Assembly: GCA_934293005.1 (NCBI GenBank)
Contig: CAKQYA010000013.1
Coordinates: 1-64,000 of the forward strand
DNA: 64,000 nucleotides
Reading direction: 5' to 3'
From: an uncultured Bacteroidaceae bacterium
GTDB taxonomy: Bacteria; Bacteroidota; Bacteroidia; Bacteroidales; Bacteroidaceae
Under the pieces are notes generated by a model, which was not told the origin of the DNA, did not search any database, and saw nothing but the letters and a program-made list of their open reading frames with translations. This document shows, piece by piece, positions 8,306 through 16,594 of this stretch. How positions within the stretch are numbered: position 1 is the first letter of the stretch; every line of letters starts with the position of its first letter. Both the position numbers and the translations under genes were made by a program.

Positions 8306-9319
8306 TCATTTAGTCATGCGGGCATAAGCAGGCAAGTCTACTGACGCAAAATCTTTGTCGAGATATTTGAAATAGCCCGTAATGCCTATCATGGCCGCAT
8401 TGTCGGTTGTGTATGAGAATTTTGGGATGAAAATCTTCCATCCGTAACGCTTTGCATGGTCGCGGAACGCATTGCGCAATCCATTGTTCGCGCTCACGCC
8501 TCCAGCCACAGCCACTTGCCTTATACCCGTGTCCTTCACCGCTTTGCGCAGTTTTTTCATAAGAATGTCAACAATTGTCTTCTCGAGCGATGCCGCAAGG
8601 TCTTCTTTGTTGTTCTCTATGAAGTCAGGGTCCTCAGCTACCCAGTCTCTCATGTGATAGAGAAACGATGTCTTCAGCCCTGAAAAACTATAGTCGTAGC
8701 CTGAAATGTCTGGCTTGGCAAACTGGAAGCGCTCCGCATTGCCCTGGCGGGCCAGTCTGTCTATGATAGGCCCTCCTGGATAGCCGAGCCCCATCACTTT
8801 GGAGCATTTGTCTATAGCCTCGCCTGCTGCATCGTCTATGGTCTGTCCTATGATTTCCATGTCCTTGTAAGAGTTGACCTTCACAATCTGGCTGTTTCCA
8901 CCGCTGACGAGGAGGCACAGATAAGGGAATGACGGCTGGTCGTTGTCGTCTTCGCTCTCGCGTATGAAATGAGCGAGCACATGTCCTTGAAGATGGTTCA
9001 CGTCTATCATCGGAATGCCAAGCGAAAGCGCAAGTCCCTTTGCGAAACTCACCCCGACAAGCAAGCTGCCCATCAAACCTGGCCCGCGTGTGAAAGCAAT
9101 GGCATTGAGGTCAGCCTTTGTCATCCCTGCCCTCTTGATGGCCGTGTCCACCACGGGCACGATGTTCTGCTGGTGCGCGCGGCTTGCCAACTCAGGCACC
9201 ACGCCGCCATACTCTTCATGCACAGCCTGCGAGGCTGTCACATTGCTCAGCAAGATGCCGTCTTTTAGCACCGCTGCGCTCGTGTCGTCGCACGAGCTCT
9301 CTATTGCAAGTATATACAT
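8306..9319 (-). CDS. tsaD: tRNA N6-threonylcarbamoyladenosine transferase TsaD
   Basis: Transfers the threonylcarbamoyl group to A37 of ANN-decoding tRNAs, with TsaB/TsaE partners in the cytoplasm. The 337 residues match full length. The N-terminal ASKHA-fold motif MYILAIESSCDDTS, the metal-binding HxxxH pair (His109 and His113 in NHLQGHVLAH), the LVSGGNS phosphate loop and the C-terminal YTTDNAAMIG are all present. It starts 24 bases after map stops, consistent with one operon. Confidence 0.96.
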   Translation of the reverse strand: MYILAIESSCDDTSAAVLKDGILLSNVTASQAVHEEYGGVVPELASRAHQQNIVPVVDTAIKRAGMTKADLNAIAFTRGPGLMGSLLVGVSFAKGLALSLGIPMIDVNHLQGHVLAHFIRESEDDNDQPSFPYLCLLVSGGNSQIVKVNSYKDMEIIGQTIDDAAGEAIDKCSKVMGLGYPGGPIIDRLARQGNAERFQFAKPDISGYDYSFSGLKTSFLYHMRDWVAEDPDFIENNKEDLAASLEKTIVDILMKKLRKAVKDTGIRQVAVAGGVSANNGLRNAFRDHAKRYGWKIFIPKFSYTTDNAAMIGITGYFKYLDKDFASVDLPAYARMTK

Positions 9320-9343
9320 AATCTTTCAACAAATCACGAATGC

Positions 9344-10207
9344 TCAGTATGTGAGAATCTCCATTCCTTCTTCGGTGAGCAAGTAAGTGTGCTCCCATTG
9401 CGCAGAATCGCTGTAATCTTCAGTCACGACAGTCCAGTCGTCCTCGCTGTCCACAAACACCTTCCAGTCGCCTGCGTTTATCATCGGCTCGATGGTGAAC
9501 ACCATGCCCGGCACTAAAAGCATGCCTGTGCCCTTGCGTCCATAGTGATCCATTTCCGGCTCCTCATGAAACTCGTTGCCCACACCGTGCCCGCACAGGT
9601 CTCTCACCACGGTGAAGCCATTCTGGTGCGCATGCTTCGTGATCGCAGCCGCCGAGTCGCCAACAAAAGAGAATGGCTTGCATGCTTCAGCTCCGATCTC
9701 CATGCACTCCTTTGCCACGCGCACAAGCTTCTCCCTCTCTGGCGTGGTTTTGCCGATGATGAACATTCGGCTGGCGTCGGCATAGTATCCATCAACGATG
9801 GTCGTGCAGTCCACATTGATGATGTCGCCTTCTTCAAGCACTTCCTCTTCATCTGGGATGCCATGGCAGACAACTTCATTTATGCTTGTGCAGCAACTCT
9901 TCGGAAAGCCCTCATAGTTGAGCGGTGCAGGAATGCCTCCATGCTTCGTGGTGTATTCGTGCACCAGCGCATCTATCTCGAGGGTAGACATCCCCTCGTG
10001 TATTTTTTCAGCCACGAGGTCAAGCACAGCCGTATTGAGCTTGCCAGCCTTGCGTATGCCTTCTATTTGCTCTGGGGTCTTGATGAGGTCACGCGTAGGA
10101 ACGAGGTGGCCCTTATTCTGGAAAGACAATATTCTCTTGTCCAATTCTGTCAATGGCTGGCCGCTTTTCACATGCCAGTTTCGTGGATTTCTTCTGATAA
10201 GTCCCAT
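9344..10207 (-). CDS. map: Type I methionine aminopeptidase
   Basis: Removes N-terminal Met from new proteins. The five metal ligands are visible: two Asp in DGYYADASRMF, His in CGHGVGNEFH, Glu in FTIEPM and Glu in QWEHTYL. The 287-residue product has an N-terminal extension of about 40 residues (MGLIRRNPRNWHVKSG...) before the pita-bread fold that begins IKTPEQIEGIRKAG; this extension is seen in longer MetAPs and might contact the ribosome. I chose the ATG at 10207 because a TATCTTTG promoter element at 10241-10248 leaves only a few leader bases for the ATG at 10228. It leads the map-tsaD-rsmE run. Confidence 0.93.
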   Translation of the reverse strand: MGLIRRNPRNWHVKSGQPLTELDKRILSFQNKGHLVPTRDLIKTPEQIEGIRKAGKLNTAVLDLVAEKIHEGMSTLEIDALVHEYTTKHGGIPAPLNYEGFPKSCCTSINEVVCHGIPDEEEVLEEGDIINVDCTTIVDGYYADASRMFIIGKTTPEREKLVRVAKECMEIGAEACKPFSFVGDSAAAITKHAHQNGFTVVRDLCGHGVGNEFHEEPEMDHYGRKGTGMLLVPGMVFTIEPMINAGDWKVFVDSEDDWTVVTEDYSDSAQWEHTYLLTEEGMEILTY

Positions 10208-10240
10208 AATATCTATATGTATAATCATCTTAATTTTCCA

Positions 10241-10248
10241 CAAAGATA
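10241..10248 (-). promoter_or_regulatory. Bacteroidetes -7 element for map
   Basis: On the minus strand the bases read TATCTTTG, matching TAnnTTTG. It lies about 34 bases before the chosen map start. No matching -33 TTTG was found at the usual distance. Confidence 0.55.
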
Positions 10249-10429
10249 CCACCTTTTTTTTAGAAGCTCGGTGTTTTCATGGATAATATTGCAATAATAA
10301 CACTTTTCATTTGTGTAAATCACTTTCTTTTGCGAAATTTGTAAGCGGAAAAGACATCGCAGGAAGAGAATGCCTGCATTTGCAGAACGAATCGACCATC
10401 CGACAAACAATAAAACTCTATACGAATAA

Positions 10430-11011
10430 ATGAAAACAATAAGAAACGGCTTCATTGCGCTCATGGCTCTCGCAGCCGCATATTCGTGCGCCAACAAAGA
10501 AAAAGCACAACAGAAAGAAGAATGCATGTCCGAAATGTGCGATTCCGTGACAAGCGTCACATCGCTCCGCGACTACACTCTTAAAGACACCATGCGTGTC
10601 AATGGACACATCTACCATTACACATGCTCGCTCGAACATGTCGACAGCATGCCTACGCTCATAAATGCCCAAGGCGCAGAATACAAAGAAAGCAGAGTGT
10701 GCGTGAGTGTCAAGCACGACAGCACCAATATTTTCCAACGCACTTATTACAAGAAAGACTTTAAGAAAATGGTTCCGAAGGAGCTTTTCAATGTGGCCAC
10801 TTTGGTTGGGGTCAACTACAACTACCTCAAGAGCAACGACCACTCCGCGCTCCATTTCATCATCACCGTTGGAGACCCCGACGAGACATCTGATCTTTCT
10901 TTTCCGCTCGAGCTGACTGTCTCTCCCGATGGAAGCAGCACCATCAAAAAGGCTGAGAACATCGAGACTGGCCCGATAAGCAGCAATCTCAACGTAGAGC
11001 CCGACATTTAA
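10430..11011 (+). CDS. DUF4738-family lipoprotein
   Basis: Exported lipoprotein of 193 residues with no known activity. The signal MKTIRNGFIALMALAAAYSC ends in a lipobox with Cys20. The mature part has the features of DUF4738: INGHIYHYTC-like and SLEHVDSMP strings, then KDFKKMVPKELF and a final LELTVSPDGSS strand, suggesting a small beta-rich fold. It is divergent from map; the 222-base gap carries the map promoter. The stop overlaps a small palindrome (11009-11027). The family is restricted to Bacteroidetes as far as I know. Confidence 0.75.
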   Translation: MKTIRNGFIALMALAAAYSCANKEKAQQKEECMSEMCDSVTSVTSLRDYTLKDTMRVNGHIYHYTCSLEHVDSMPTLINAQGAEYKESRVCVSVKHDSTNIFQRTYYKKDFKKMVPKELFNVATLVGVNYNYLKSNDHSALHFIITVGDPDETSDLSFPLELTVSPDGSSTIKKAENIETGPISSNLNVEPDI

Positions 11012-11027
11012 CCTAAATCTGGTTTAA
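11009..11027. repeat. Small palindrome over the stop of the DUF4738 gene
   Basis: TTAACCTAAATCTGGTTTAA at 11008-11027: TTAACC pairs with GGTTTAA. It is a short member of the ACCTAAATC repeat family found between other genes of this window. Confidence 0.55.
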
Positions 11028-11076
11028 AATACTTCTGCGTAGCTCTTGCGCCAATCCGAAACTTTAGTGAAACAAC

Positions 11077-11283
11077 ATGAAAATCGAAGAAGCCGTCATC
11101 TACGCCATAGCTCAGAGAAATGGCGGACTTACCACAGACCAGATAGCTGAAGCCATCAACAAAGGCAGGCTGCACGTCAGGAAAGACGGCAAGCCTGTCA
11201 CGAGCAAGCAGGTCTATGCCGTTGTCTGCCGCTATCCAAGCATGTTTGCCAAAGATAGCGGAAGAATCATGCTTATGATCTGA
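11077..11283 (+). CDS. Small HARE-HTH-like winged-helix protein
   Basis: A 68-residue protein beginning MKIEEAVIYAIAQRNGGLTT, with the pattern of a HARE-HTH/winged-helix domain: helix (IEEAVIYAIA), turn, helix (TTDQIAEAIN), a basic stretch (RLHVRKDGKPVTSKQV) and a strand pair ending GRIMLM. HARE-HTH domains occur in RNA polymerase delta subunits and in chromatin and restriction proteins and contact nucleic acid. No other domain is present, so it could be a stand-alone DNA-binding protein. It lies 65 bases behind the DUF4738 gene in the same direction and converges with rarA. Function unknown. Confidence 0.7.
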   Translation: MKIEEAVIYAIAQRNGGLTTDQIAEAINKGRLHVRKDGKPVTSKQVYAVVCRYPSMFAKDSGRIMLMI

Positions 11284-11310
11284 CAAGCATCCTCATGCTC
11301 GCCTCTGAGC

Positions 11311-12582
11311 CTACTTGTCATATTTCTCGCCCCAAAGCGTCCTCATGCGCTCATGAAGCTTGTTCTCGGCAGCATTGTCCTGCGGATGCCAGAACCGCAC
11401 GCCCTCAGCATCGTCTGGCAGGAACTGCTGCTCCACGAAGTTGCCCTTATAGGCATGGGCATACTTGTAATCCTTCCCATAGCCCAGTTGCGACATGAGT
11501 TTGGTGGGCGCATTGCGCAGATGCAGCGGCACAGGCAAGTTGCCCGTCTCCCTCACATAGTCCAACGCTGAGTTGATCGACTCATAAGCAGAATTGCTCT
11601 TGGGCGATGCGGCCAGATACACAGTTGCCTCTGCCAGCGGAATCCTTCCCTCCGGCATTCCAATCTTAGCCACCGTGTCAAAAGCCGCATTGGCAAGCAG
11701 AAGAGCGTTGGGATTGGCAAGGCCTATGTCCTCGCTTGCCGAGATGACCAGGCGCCTCGCTATGAACACGGGGTCCTCGCCGCCTTCGATCATGCGCGCA
11801 AGATAATACACGGCCGCATCAGGATCGCTGCCCCTTATGCTCTTGATGAATGCCGAAATGATATCGTAATGCATCTCCCCGTCTTTGTCGTAAGCCAGAG
11901 GATTTTGCTGAAGTGCCTCCGTCACAGCCTTGTCATTGATGGCATCCGACGTTTCCGTCACAAGTTCCAGGATATTCAGAAACTTGCGTGCGTCGCCTCC
12001 GCAGAAGCGCATCATGGCGCCAGTCTCCTGCACGTCAATGCTCCTCTCCTTGAGATAGATGTCTGTATTAAGAGCGTGCTTGAGAAGATTCTCAAGGTCG
12101 TCCACCTCCAGACTCTTGAGCACATACACCTGGCAGCGGCTGAGAAGCGGACGTATCACCTCAAACGAAGGGTTTTCCGTGGTGGCTCCTATCAAGGTCA
12201 CAATGCCCTGCTCCACAGCTCCGAGCAGACTGTCTTGCTGCGATTTGGAGAAACGGTGTATCTCATCAATAAACAATATAGGCGACACGCCTCCCCTCAT
12301 GCCAGAGAAGAAGTTGGACGATTTGGCTTTTTCTATCACCTCTCTCACATCCTTCACGCCTGATGTCACAGCCGACAATGTGTAGAAAGGCACGTCAAGC
12401 GTCTTCGCTATGATATTCGCCAGCGTCGTTTTGCCCACACCCGGGGGCCCCCAAAGAATGAAAGACGAGATGCGTTTCTGTTCAATCATCCTGCGTATCA
12501 CGGCCCCCTCGCCCACAAGGTGCTTCTGGCCTATGTAGTCGTCAAGCTTCTGCGGACGCAATCTTTCTGCTAATGGCTTCAT
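11311..12582 (-). CDS. rarA: Replication-associated recombination protein A (MgsA/RarA AAA+ ATPase)
   Basis: AAA+ clamp-loader-like ATPase that acts at stalled replication forks. The 423 residues begin MKPLAERLRPQKLDDYIGQ, with Walker A GPPGVGKT at 45-52, Walker B LFIDEIHRF near 103-111, sensor 1 IGATTENPS and the C-terminal tetramerisation part with MLVISASEDIGL-like and SNSAYESI sequences. Length is normal. It starts 21 bases after crcB stops, so the two are probably one transcript. Confidence 0.95.
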   Translation of the reverse strand: MKPLAERLRPQKLDDYIGQKHLVGEGAVIRRMIEQKRISSFILWGPPGVGKTTLANIIAKTLDVPFYTLSAVTSGVKDVREVIEKAKSSNFFSGMRGGVSPILFIDEIHRFSKSQQDSLLGAVEQGIVTLIGATTENPSFEVIRPLLSRCQVYVLKSLEVDDLENLLKHALNTDIYLKERSIDVQETGAMMRFCGGDARKFLNILELVTETSDAINDKAVTEALQQNPLAYDKDGEMHYDIISAFIKSIRGSDPDAAVYYLARMIEGGEDPVFIARRLVISASEDIGLANPNALLLANAAFDTVAKIGMPEGRIPLAEATVYLAASPKSNSAYESINSALDYVRETGNLPVPLHLRNAPTKLMSQLGYGKDYKYAHAYKGNFVEQQFLPDDAEGVRFWHPQDNAAENKLHERMRTLWGEKYDK

Positions 12583-12603
12583 CGTTATAAAAAATATGTC
12601 AGG

Positions 12604-13026
12604 TTAAAATATTCTGCTGGCCACAGAGCTTATCGCCTTGGCCAATGACGGCAGCAAGCTTGGCAGAGCATAGCCGGCTGCCACAGCCAGCATGCCAAGC
12701 GCCACGCTTCCTGCCACATACAGGCCGACAGCGGAATATTGGCCGTCTTTCAACAGCCTGCTCGTCTCGTTCATGAATGTGGAAAACGTCGTGAACCCTC
12801 CGCACAGTCCTGTTGCAAGAAACAATCTTGCAGAAGGGCTCATCACAAGTCCGCCCGATGGCAGAGCCGACAACGCCCCGATGATGAAACATCCCGCCAC
12901 GTTGACCGCCAATGTGCCCCATGGAAAACTACATGGCATCACAGCCTGCAGCGCAATCGACACAAGAAACCTTGCTCCGCCTCCAATGCAGCTGCCCATG
13001 CTCACTAATAAGAAATCTTTTATCAT
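12604..13026 (-). CDS. crcB: Fluoride exporter CrcB/FluC
   Basis: Small four-helix membrane protein that forms dual-topology dimers and lets fluoride leave the cytoplasm. The 140 residues show the conserved Asn42 in AVNVAGCF, the GGFTTFSTF box at 76-84 and the early GGGARF motif. No fluoride riboswitch is visible upstream; instead two copies of a 25-26 bp tandem repeat start directly at the initiation codon. It precedes rarA by 21 bases. Confidence 0.93.
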   Translation of the reverse strand: MIKDFLLVSMGSCIGGGARFLVSIALQAVMPCSFPWGTLAVNVAGCFIIGALSALPSGGLVMSPSARLFLATGLCGGFTTFSTFMNETSRLLKDGQYSAVGLYVAGSVALGMLAVAAGYALPSLLPSLAKAISSVASRIF

Positions 13027-13076
13027 GCTGTCTTTTTATCTTTCCATCCCTTGCTGTCTGTTATCTTTCCATCCCT
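13026..13076. repeat. Two-copy tandem repeat abutting the crcB start
   Basis: A unit beginning TGCTGTCT and ending ATCTTTCCATCCCT occurs at 13026-13051 and again at 13052-13076. It would form the whole near-start leader of crcB. Confidence 0.85.
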
Positions 13077-13440
13077 GCTTAAGAGATGCTGTTCATTTGC
13101 GCCCAAGCCGCTCCATGCATTCAGGCGGCATGCAGACACAATGCAAAAATAATGAAAATCATCGAATGCGGCAAGCCTATCTGCCTAAATCGTCTCATGA
13201 GAGAAGAAATTAACGCCCCGACACGGCAATCAACAGCACACAAACGAGATTGTTTTGCCTGCCATAAAGTCTGTCTGCACCTTCTCCCAGAAGGAATATT
13301 CGTCTCATGAAAGGGGCGGAAACATGAGAAATCATGAATGCCTGCCCACTTTCAGCATCATTTCATGGCCTGTTTAAGTGAAAAAAACATAAATTTGGGG
13401 GAATCAGCAGGCATCAAACATGAATTTTTCTTGGAAATAA
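13077..13440. other. Intergenic stretch without recognisable gene
   Basis: Between crcB and the PepSY-like gene. The open frames here have no recognisable content. I see no tRNA, riboswitch or strong hairpin. Confidence 0.5.
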
Positions 13441-13442
13441 AT

Positions 13443-13450
13443 TATCTTTG
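13443..13450 (+). promoter_or_regulatory. Bacteroidetes -7 element for the PepSY-like gene
   Basis: TATCTTTG fits TAnnTTTG and would give a leader of about 135 bases. The leader contains a small GGCCGCA/TGCGGCC inverted repeat (13480-13486 with 13508-13514). No clear -33 element at the usual spacing. Confidence 0.45.
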
Positions 13451-13591
13451 TGCACACAACCACATGGAAGAAGAGAACGGGCCGCACTATGGAGGCTCTC
13501 GCGCGCTTGCGGCCACCATCCATGAGCGATGATGCCCATACGCACCCCACACATCTCAAACTATTATCAACCCTTTAATATATTTATGCTT

Positions 13592-14038
13592 ATGAAAAGA
13601 ATGATGAGTATCATGATGATTGCCATCTGCTGCATGCTCTCGTGCCACATCATGGCAAATGCCGACAACGACACGCCAATCGCTGTGACATCGCTTCCTG
13701 CCAAGGCACAGGCCTTGCTCAGCAAGCATTTCAGCAACCAGAAAGTGGCCCTTGCCACTATTGAGTCGGGCGTCATCAGTAAAAGCTACGATGTTGTCCT
13801 GAAGAACGGCACCAAACTTGAGTTTGACAAAAAGGGCAATCTCACAGAGATTGACTGCAAGCAAGGCGTAGTGCCAGCCCAGCTGATTCCGCAAGCCATC
13901 AAAAACTATTTGAAGGACAACTACGCGAAACAATCCGTCAAGAAGATTGAGATAGACAAGAATGAATATGAGGTTGAATTGTCCAACGGACTTGACCTCA
14001 CCTTCAACAAGCATTTCAAGCTGATCGACATCGACTGA
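13592..14038 (+). CDS. Exported PepSY-like (DUF2874) protein
   Basis: Small secreted protein of 148 residues from ATG 13592. The signal peptide MKRMMSIMMIAICCMLSC... probably ends at IMANA/DND (signal peptidase I), although the Cys residues allow a lipoprotein reading. The mature part has two repeats of one PepSY-like unit: AVTSLPAKAQALLSKHF...SYDVVLKNGTKLEFDKKGNLTEI and LIPQAIKNYLKDNY...EYEVELSNGLDLTFNKHFKLI, as in the beta-lactamase-inhibitor-like family. Function is unknown; such proteins are common and abundant in Bacteroidetes envelopes. Upstream ATG codons in frame (13529, 13586) fit worse with a signal peptide. Confidence 0.8.
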   Translation: MKRMMSIMMIAICCMLSCHIMANADNDTPIAVTSLPAKAQALLSKHFSNQKVALATIESGVISKSYDVVLKNGTKLEFDKKGNLTEIDCKQGVVPAQLIPQAIKNYLKDNYAKQSVKKIEIDKNEYEVELSNGLDLTFNKHFKLIDID

Positions 14039-14120
14039 CACCCCTCCACGATGAAGCTCGCCACGCCACACCATGCAGGCATCACGCTTCATCCCCATGT
14101 GGCCTTTGATGTCCCAAACA

Positions 14121-14161
14121 AACCGGCTGATTTTAAGCTCACGAGCCTAAATCAGCCGGTT
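14121..14161. terminator. Strong hairpin behind the PepSY-like gene
   Basis: AACCGGCTGAT at 14121-14131 pairs perfectly with ATCAGCCGGTT at 14151-14161 across 19 bases. It may end the PepSY transcript. The loop contains CCTAA next to ATCAGCC, linking it to the ACCTAAATC palindrome family. Confidence 0.6.
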
Positions 14162-14256
14162 AATCATTCTGCATGTGCCGCATGCACAAAAGCCCAGGCT
14201 CACCCTCGCTCCTTTCCCTTGCCTTCTCCGTCATGTGTTTCGGACATTTCATGTCC

Positions 14257-14326
14257 GCCCTTCCATCTCCTTCCCTCTCCTTCCATCTTCCCCTCGCCCT
14301 TCCATCTCCTTCCCTCTCCTTCCATC
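14257..14326. repeat. Exact 31-bp direct repeat in pyrimidine-rich DNA
   Basis: The 31 bases at 14257-14287 (start GCCCTTCCATCTCC) recur exactly at 14296-14326; the period is 39. The strand is almost pure C/T over about 130 bases (14200-14345). The frames open through it are low-complexity and not supported as genes. Confidence 0.85.
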
Positions 14327-14573
14327 ACCCTTCATCCCTCTCTCATTAAAACCATCATCTTCCCCATACACACCTGGCCGCCCTCGCGCACAAAGCTTCA
14401 TCACAGCCAGGCCCATTCAGCTATCACATCCCATCTATGTTGCCTCATTTCCTTCTCGACTCGAGCTTCGCCATCGGAGTGATGGCGGATAACTGAAGGC
14501 ATTTGAGGGCCTCGGAGAGGAAGCGGCTGGATTTCCTGAACGTGTGGATTAAATCAACAACCACTACGCAAGC

Positions 14574-14709
14574 GTTCCAGTTGTTCCAAATACACTTTCA
14601 ACATGCGACACCCCTCTTTATATACTATATATATAATTAATTATTCAATAGTTATATATAAGAAAAGAAGAAAACGCATGCTCCAAAAATTAAATGGAAC
14701 AACTGGAAC
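14574..14709. repeat. 15-bp perfect inverted repeats flanking an AT-rich core
   Basis: GTTCCAGTTGTTCCA at 14574-14588 and its exact complement TGGAACAACTGGAAC at 14695-14709 enclose about 106 bases that are nearly all A/T, including a TATATATATAATTAATTA tract. It lies just upstream of the degraded DUF3987-type gene and looks like a replication- or partition-type site of a former mobile element. Confidence 0.75.
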
Positions 14710-14776
14710 GGGAATACATTCACTCCCCTCTAAAAGGATAATAACCAACATTTTAAACTTTAACGAAAACAAGAAA

Positions 14777-15262
14777 ATGAAGTGCGACATCAGCAAAAAC
14801 ACCGCTCCGACGATGCCAAATCTCGGTCGCGGTCTCGAAAGCGTGGCACTTGTGCTCTCGCAAGTGTCAAAAGACATGCACCAGCCCATAGCTCCAATGC
14901 TTTTCCCTGTCCTTGGCAAACACGCAAGTGGAGCCTAAATCATGTATCCAGGCCTTACTTGGAAGGGAATTAGGGTTTGACTACTGCTGTTTCGACAGTT
15001 TCGGCAGGTGAAAGGGGCAATTGCTGAGTTTGTGGAAGCAATCATGCGTGCGGCTCGCCAGCACTACAAGATGGCTGCCGACATGGCGCCCTGTCCGACC
15101 TCACCGGCATCATCGTCGAAAAATACAAATAGCAAACGCCTTGTGCCTGCACCAACTAAAGCCTTTCAACGATGCGCACGCCCACACATTGAATGCCCCT
15201 TCTCCTCATGCGCATACGAGGGGAAAGGGAAAACAAGAAGCCGAGATTGCACGTCAATTTAA
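14777..15262 (+). pseudogene. Degraded DUF3987-type primase fragment
   Basis: From ATG 14777 the frame reads TMPNLGRGLESVAL...HQPIAPMLFPVLGKHASGA, then TAA at 14936, then IMYPGLTWKGIRV and TGA, then VKGAIAEFVEAIMRAARQHYKMAADMA, all in the same frame. This order (opening helix, PVLG stretch, then a GKG-like turn before a VEAIMR helix) parallels the DUF3987 region of the intact gene at the right edge (ALPRMPQGVKDS...ICPVIGMLATGV...GKGSIDPVVEAW). Two in-frame stops and loss of both ends show it is a remnant. The parent proteins are primase-helicase-like replication proteins of Bacteroidetes mobile elements. Confidence 0.65.
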
Positions 15263-15294
15263 CCTTCTCCTCATGCGCATGCGAGGGGAAAGGG
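15198..15294. repeat. Direct repeat of about 32 bp, 65 bp apart, with internal palindrome
   Basis: CCTTCTCCTCATGCGCAT begins copies at 15198-15229 and 15263-15294, each continuing into CGAGGGGAAAGGG with one base different. CCTCATGCGCATGCGAGG in the second copy is nearly self-complementary, so each copy can fold into a hairpin. Confidence 0.75.
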
Positions 15295-15729
15295 GCTTTC
15301 ATCCCGAACGAATCCCGAAGACAGAGCCTGCAGCCAGGGTTGCCGACAGGGCGCAGCATCGGGCAGCTTAACAGGCTGTGCGCACAAGGCTGGCTATGGA
15401 GACCATGCGGCTTATCAGCCGCCTGAAAGGCTGGCAAACGCTTTTTTCAATAAAATGGCATCAAAACGCACGCAAAGCATCAAAACGCATGATTGGCTGC
15501 AAGCGAATGACGTATCTTTGCTGTGCGAACGGAAAAGACCGGGCAAGCGAGCAGCCTGGGCCTGACCGTGAGGGCCGAATCTGATGGCCGCACGCCCGAT
15601 GGCGCCTGGGCGCGGCGGCGGATGAGGCAGAGAGAGAAAAAAACATTTACCACACCGGCCTGCTTTCTCTTGGCGAAGCAATGCCTGGCGCATGAGCGAG
15701 TGTTTTAAATGTCGTTAACTCACGTGCGC

Positions 15730-15760
15730 TTGCATATGAGAAAGCAGTTTCGTAACTTTG
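15730..15760 (+). promoter_or_regulatory. Promoter for the nitroreductase lipoprotein gene
   Basis: TTG at 15730-15732 and TAACTTTG at 15753-15760 are separated by 20 bases, fitting the Bacteroidetes consensus. Predicted leader about 75 bases. Confidence 0.75.
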
Positions 15761-15841
15761 CAGCCGACAGCTGTCCTCCCCCTGCGGTGAGCAGCAAAGG
15801 GAGGATGAATGAAAACTAACACACACACTTCAAAGAAAACT

Positions 15842-16486
15842 ATGAGAAAGATTCTGTTAGGCATGGCAGCCGCGCTCTTGATGGCTGCTTGTAGCGAGAA
15901 CAAGCCGCAGCAAGAGGAGCAGGAGGCATGCGCGGCTGCTGACACGGCAAGCGTGGCAAACAGTCTGATTATGTCGCGCAGGAGCATCAGAGCTTACAAA
16001 AACACGCCTATAGGGCGCGAGACGCTCGACGAGATTCTGCAATGCGGCATCAACGCCCCGAACGGGCAGAACCTCCAGTCGTATGAGATAAGGGTGATCG
16101 ACTCGCCAGCCCTCATCGACTCGATAACGATGGCTGTGGTGAAGGACAATCCGAAGATTGCCGAGCGCGATGGCTTCAAAAACATCTTCGTGAACGCTCC
16201 TTGCGTGGTGTGCATTGCCAACGACACGAGCTACGACATGTCGCAGATAGACTGCGGCCTGCTGGGCGAGAACATCATCCTGGCCGCTTGGGCCAAGGGC
16301 ATTGGCTCTTGCTGCCTGGGCAGTTCGGCAAGGTGGATCCTCGACTCGCCTTCGGCCAAGCCTTATCTCGACCGCATGGCTTTCAAGAAGGGATACAGGC
16401 TGCTCTACTGCATCGCCCTGGGCTATCCCGACGAGAAGCCCGACGCCAAGCCAAGGCGCACAGACATGATAAGGTATATGGAATAA
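15842..16486 (+). CDS. Nitroreductase-family lipoprotein
   Basis: FMN-dependent oxidoreductase of the nitroreductase fold, 214 residues. The start MRKILLGMAAALLMAAC gives a clean lipoprotein signal; the in-frame ATG 11 codons upstream only adds a polar tail. The catalytic-fold motifs are SRRSIRAYKNTPI (FMN phosphate contact) and GINAPNGQNLQ, then a Cys-rich helix AWAKGIGSCCLGS and a final ALGYPDEKP. A lipid anchor is unusual for this normally cytoplasmic family and would place flavin chemistry outside the inner membrane; such exported nitroreductase-like proteins are found in Bacteroidetes. Electron donor and substrate are unknown. Confidence 0.85.
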   Translation: MRKILLGMAAALLMAACSENKPQQEEQEACAAADTASVANSLIMSRRSIRAYKNTPIGRETLDEILQCGINAPNGQNLQSYEIRVIDSPALIDSITMAVVKDNPKIAERDGFKNIFVNAPCVVCIANDTSYDMSQIDCGLLGENIILAAWAKGIGSCCLGSSARWILDSPSAKPYLDRMAFKKGYRLLYCIALGYPDEKPDAKPRRTDMIRYME

Positions 16487-16508
16487 GCACGCAAATAAAT
16501 TGACGGCA

Positions 16509-16572
16509 ACGAAGACAGGTCTGGCAGAGAGCTGCAAGCATGCGCTTAGCTTTCTGCCGGACCTGTCTTCGT
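16509..16572. terminator. Long bidirectional hairpin
   Basis: ACGAAGACAGGTC and GGCAGA (16509-16528) pair with TCTGCC and GACCTGTCTTCGT (16553-16572), a stem of about 19 pairs with one internal mismatch. It sits between convergent genes (nitroreductase and MFS exporter) and can end both. Confidence 0.75.
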
Positions 16573-16594
16573 GTGTGTCTTGTCTTATCTTTGT

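Noticed and set aside
13026..13300. Fluoride riboswitch upstream of crcB
   Set aside because: None of the conserved strings of the crcB motif are found on the minus strand; the leader is a tandem repeat.
14051..14492. Open frames of more than 100 codons in the pyrimidine-rich region
   Set aside because: They encode Pro/Ser low-complexity sequence from simple repeats and have no start context.
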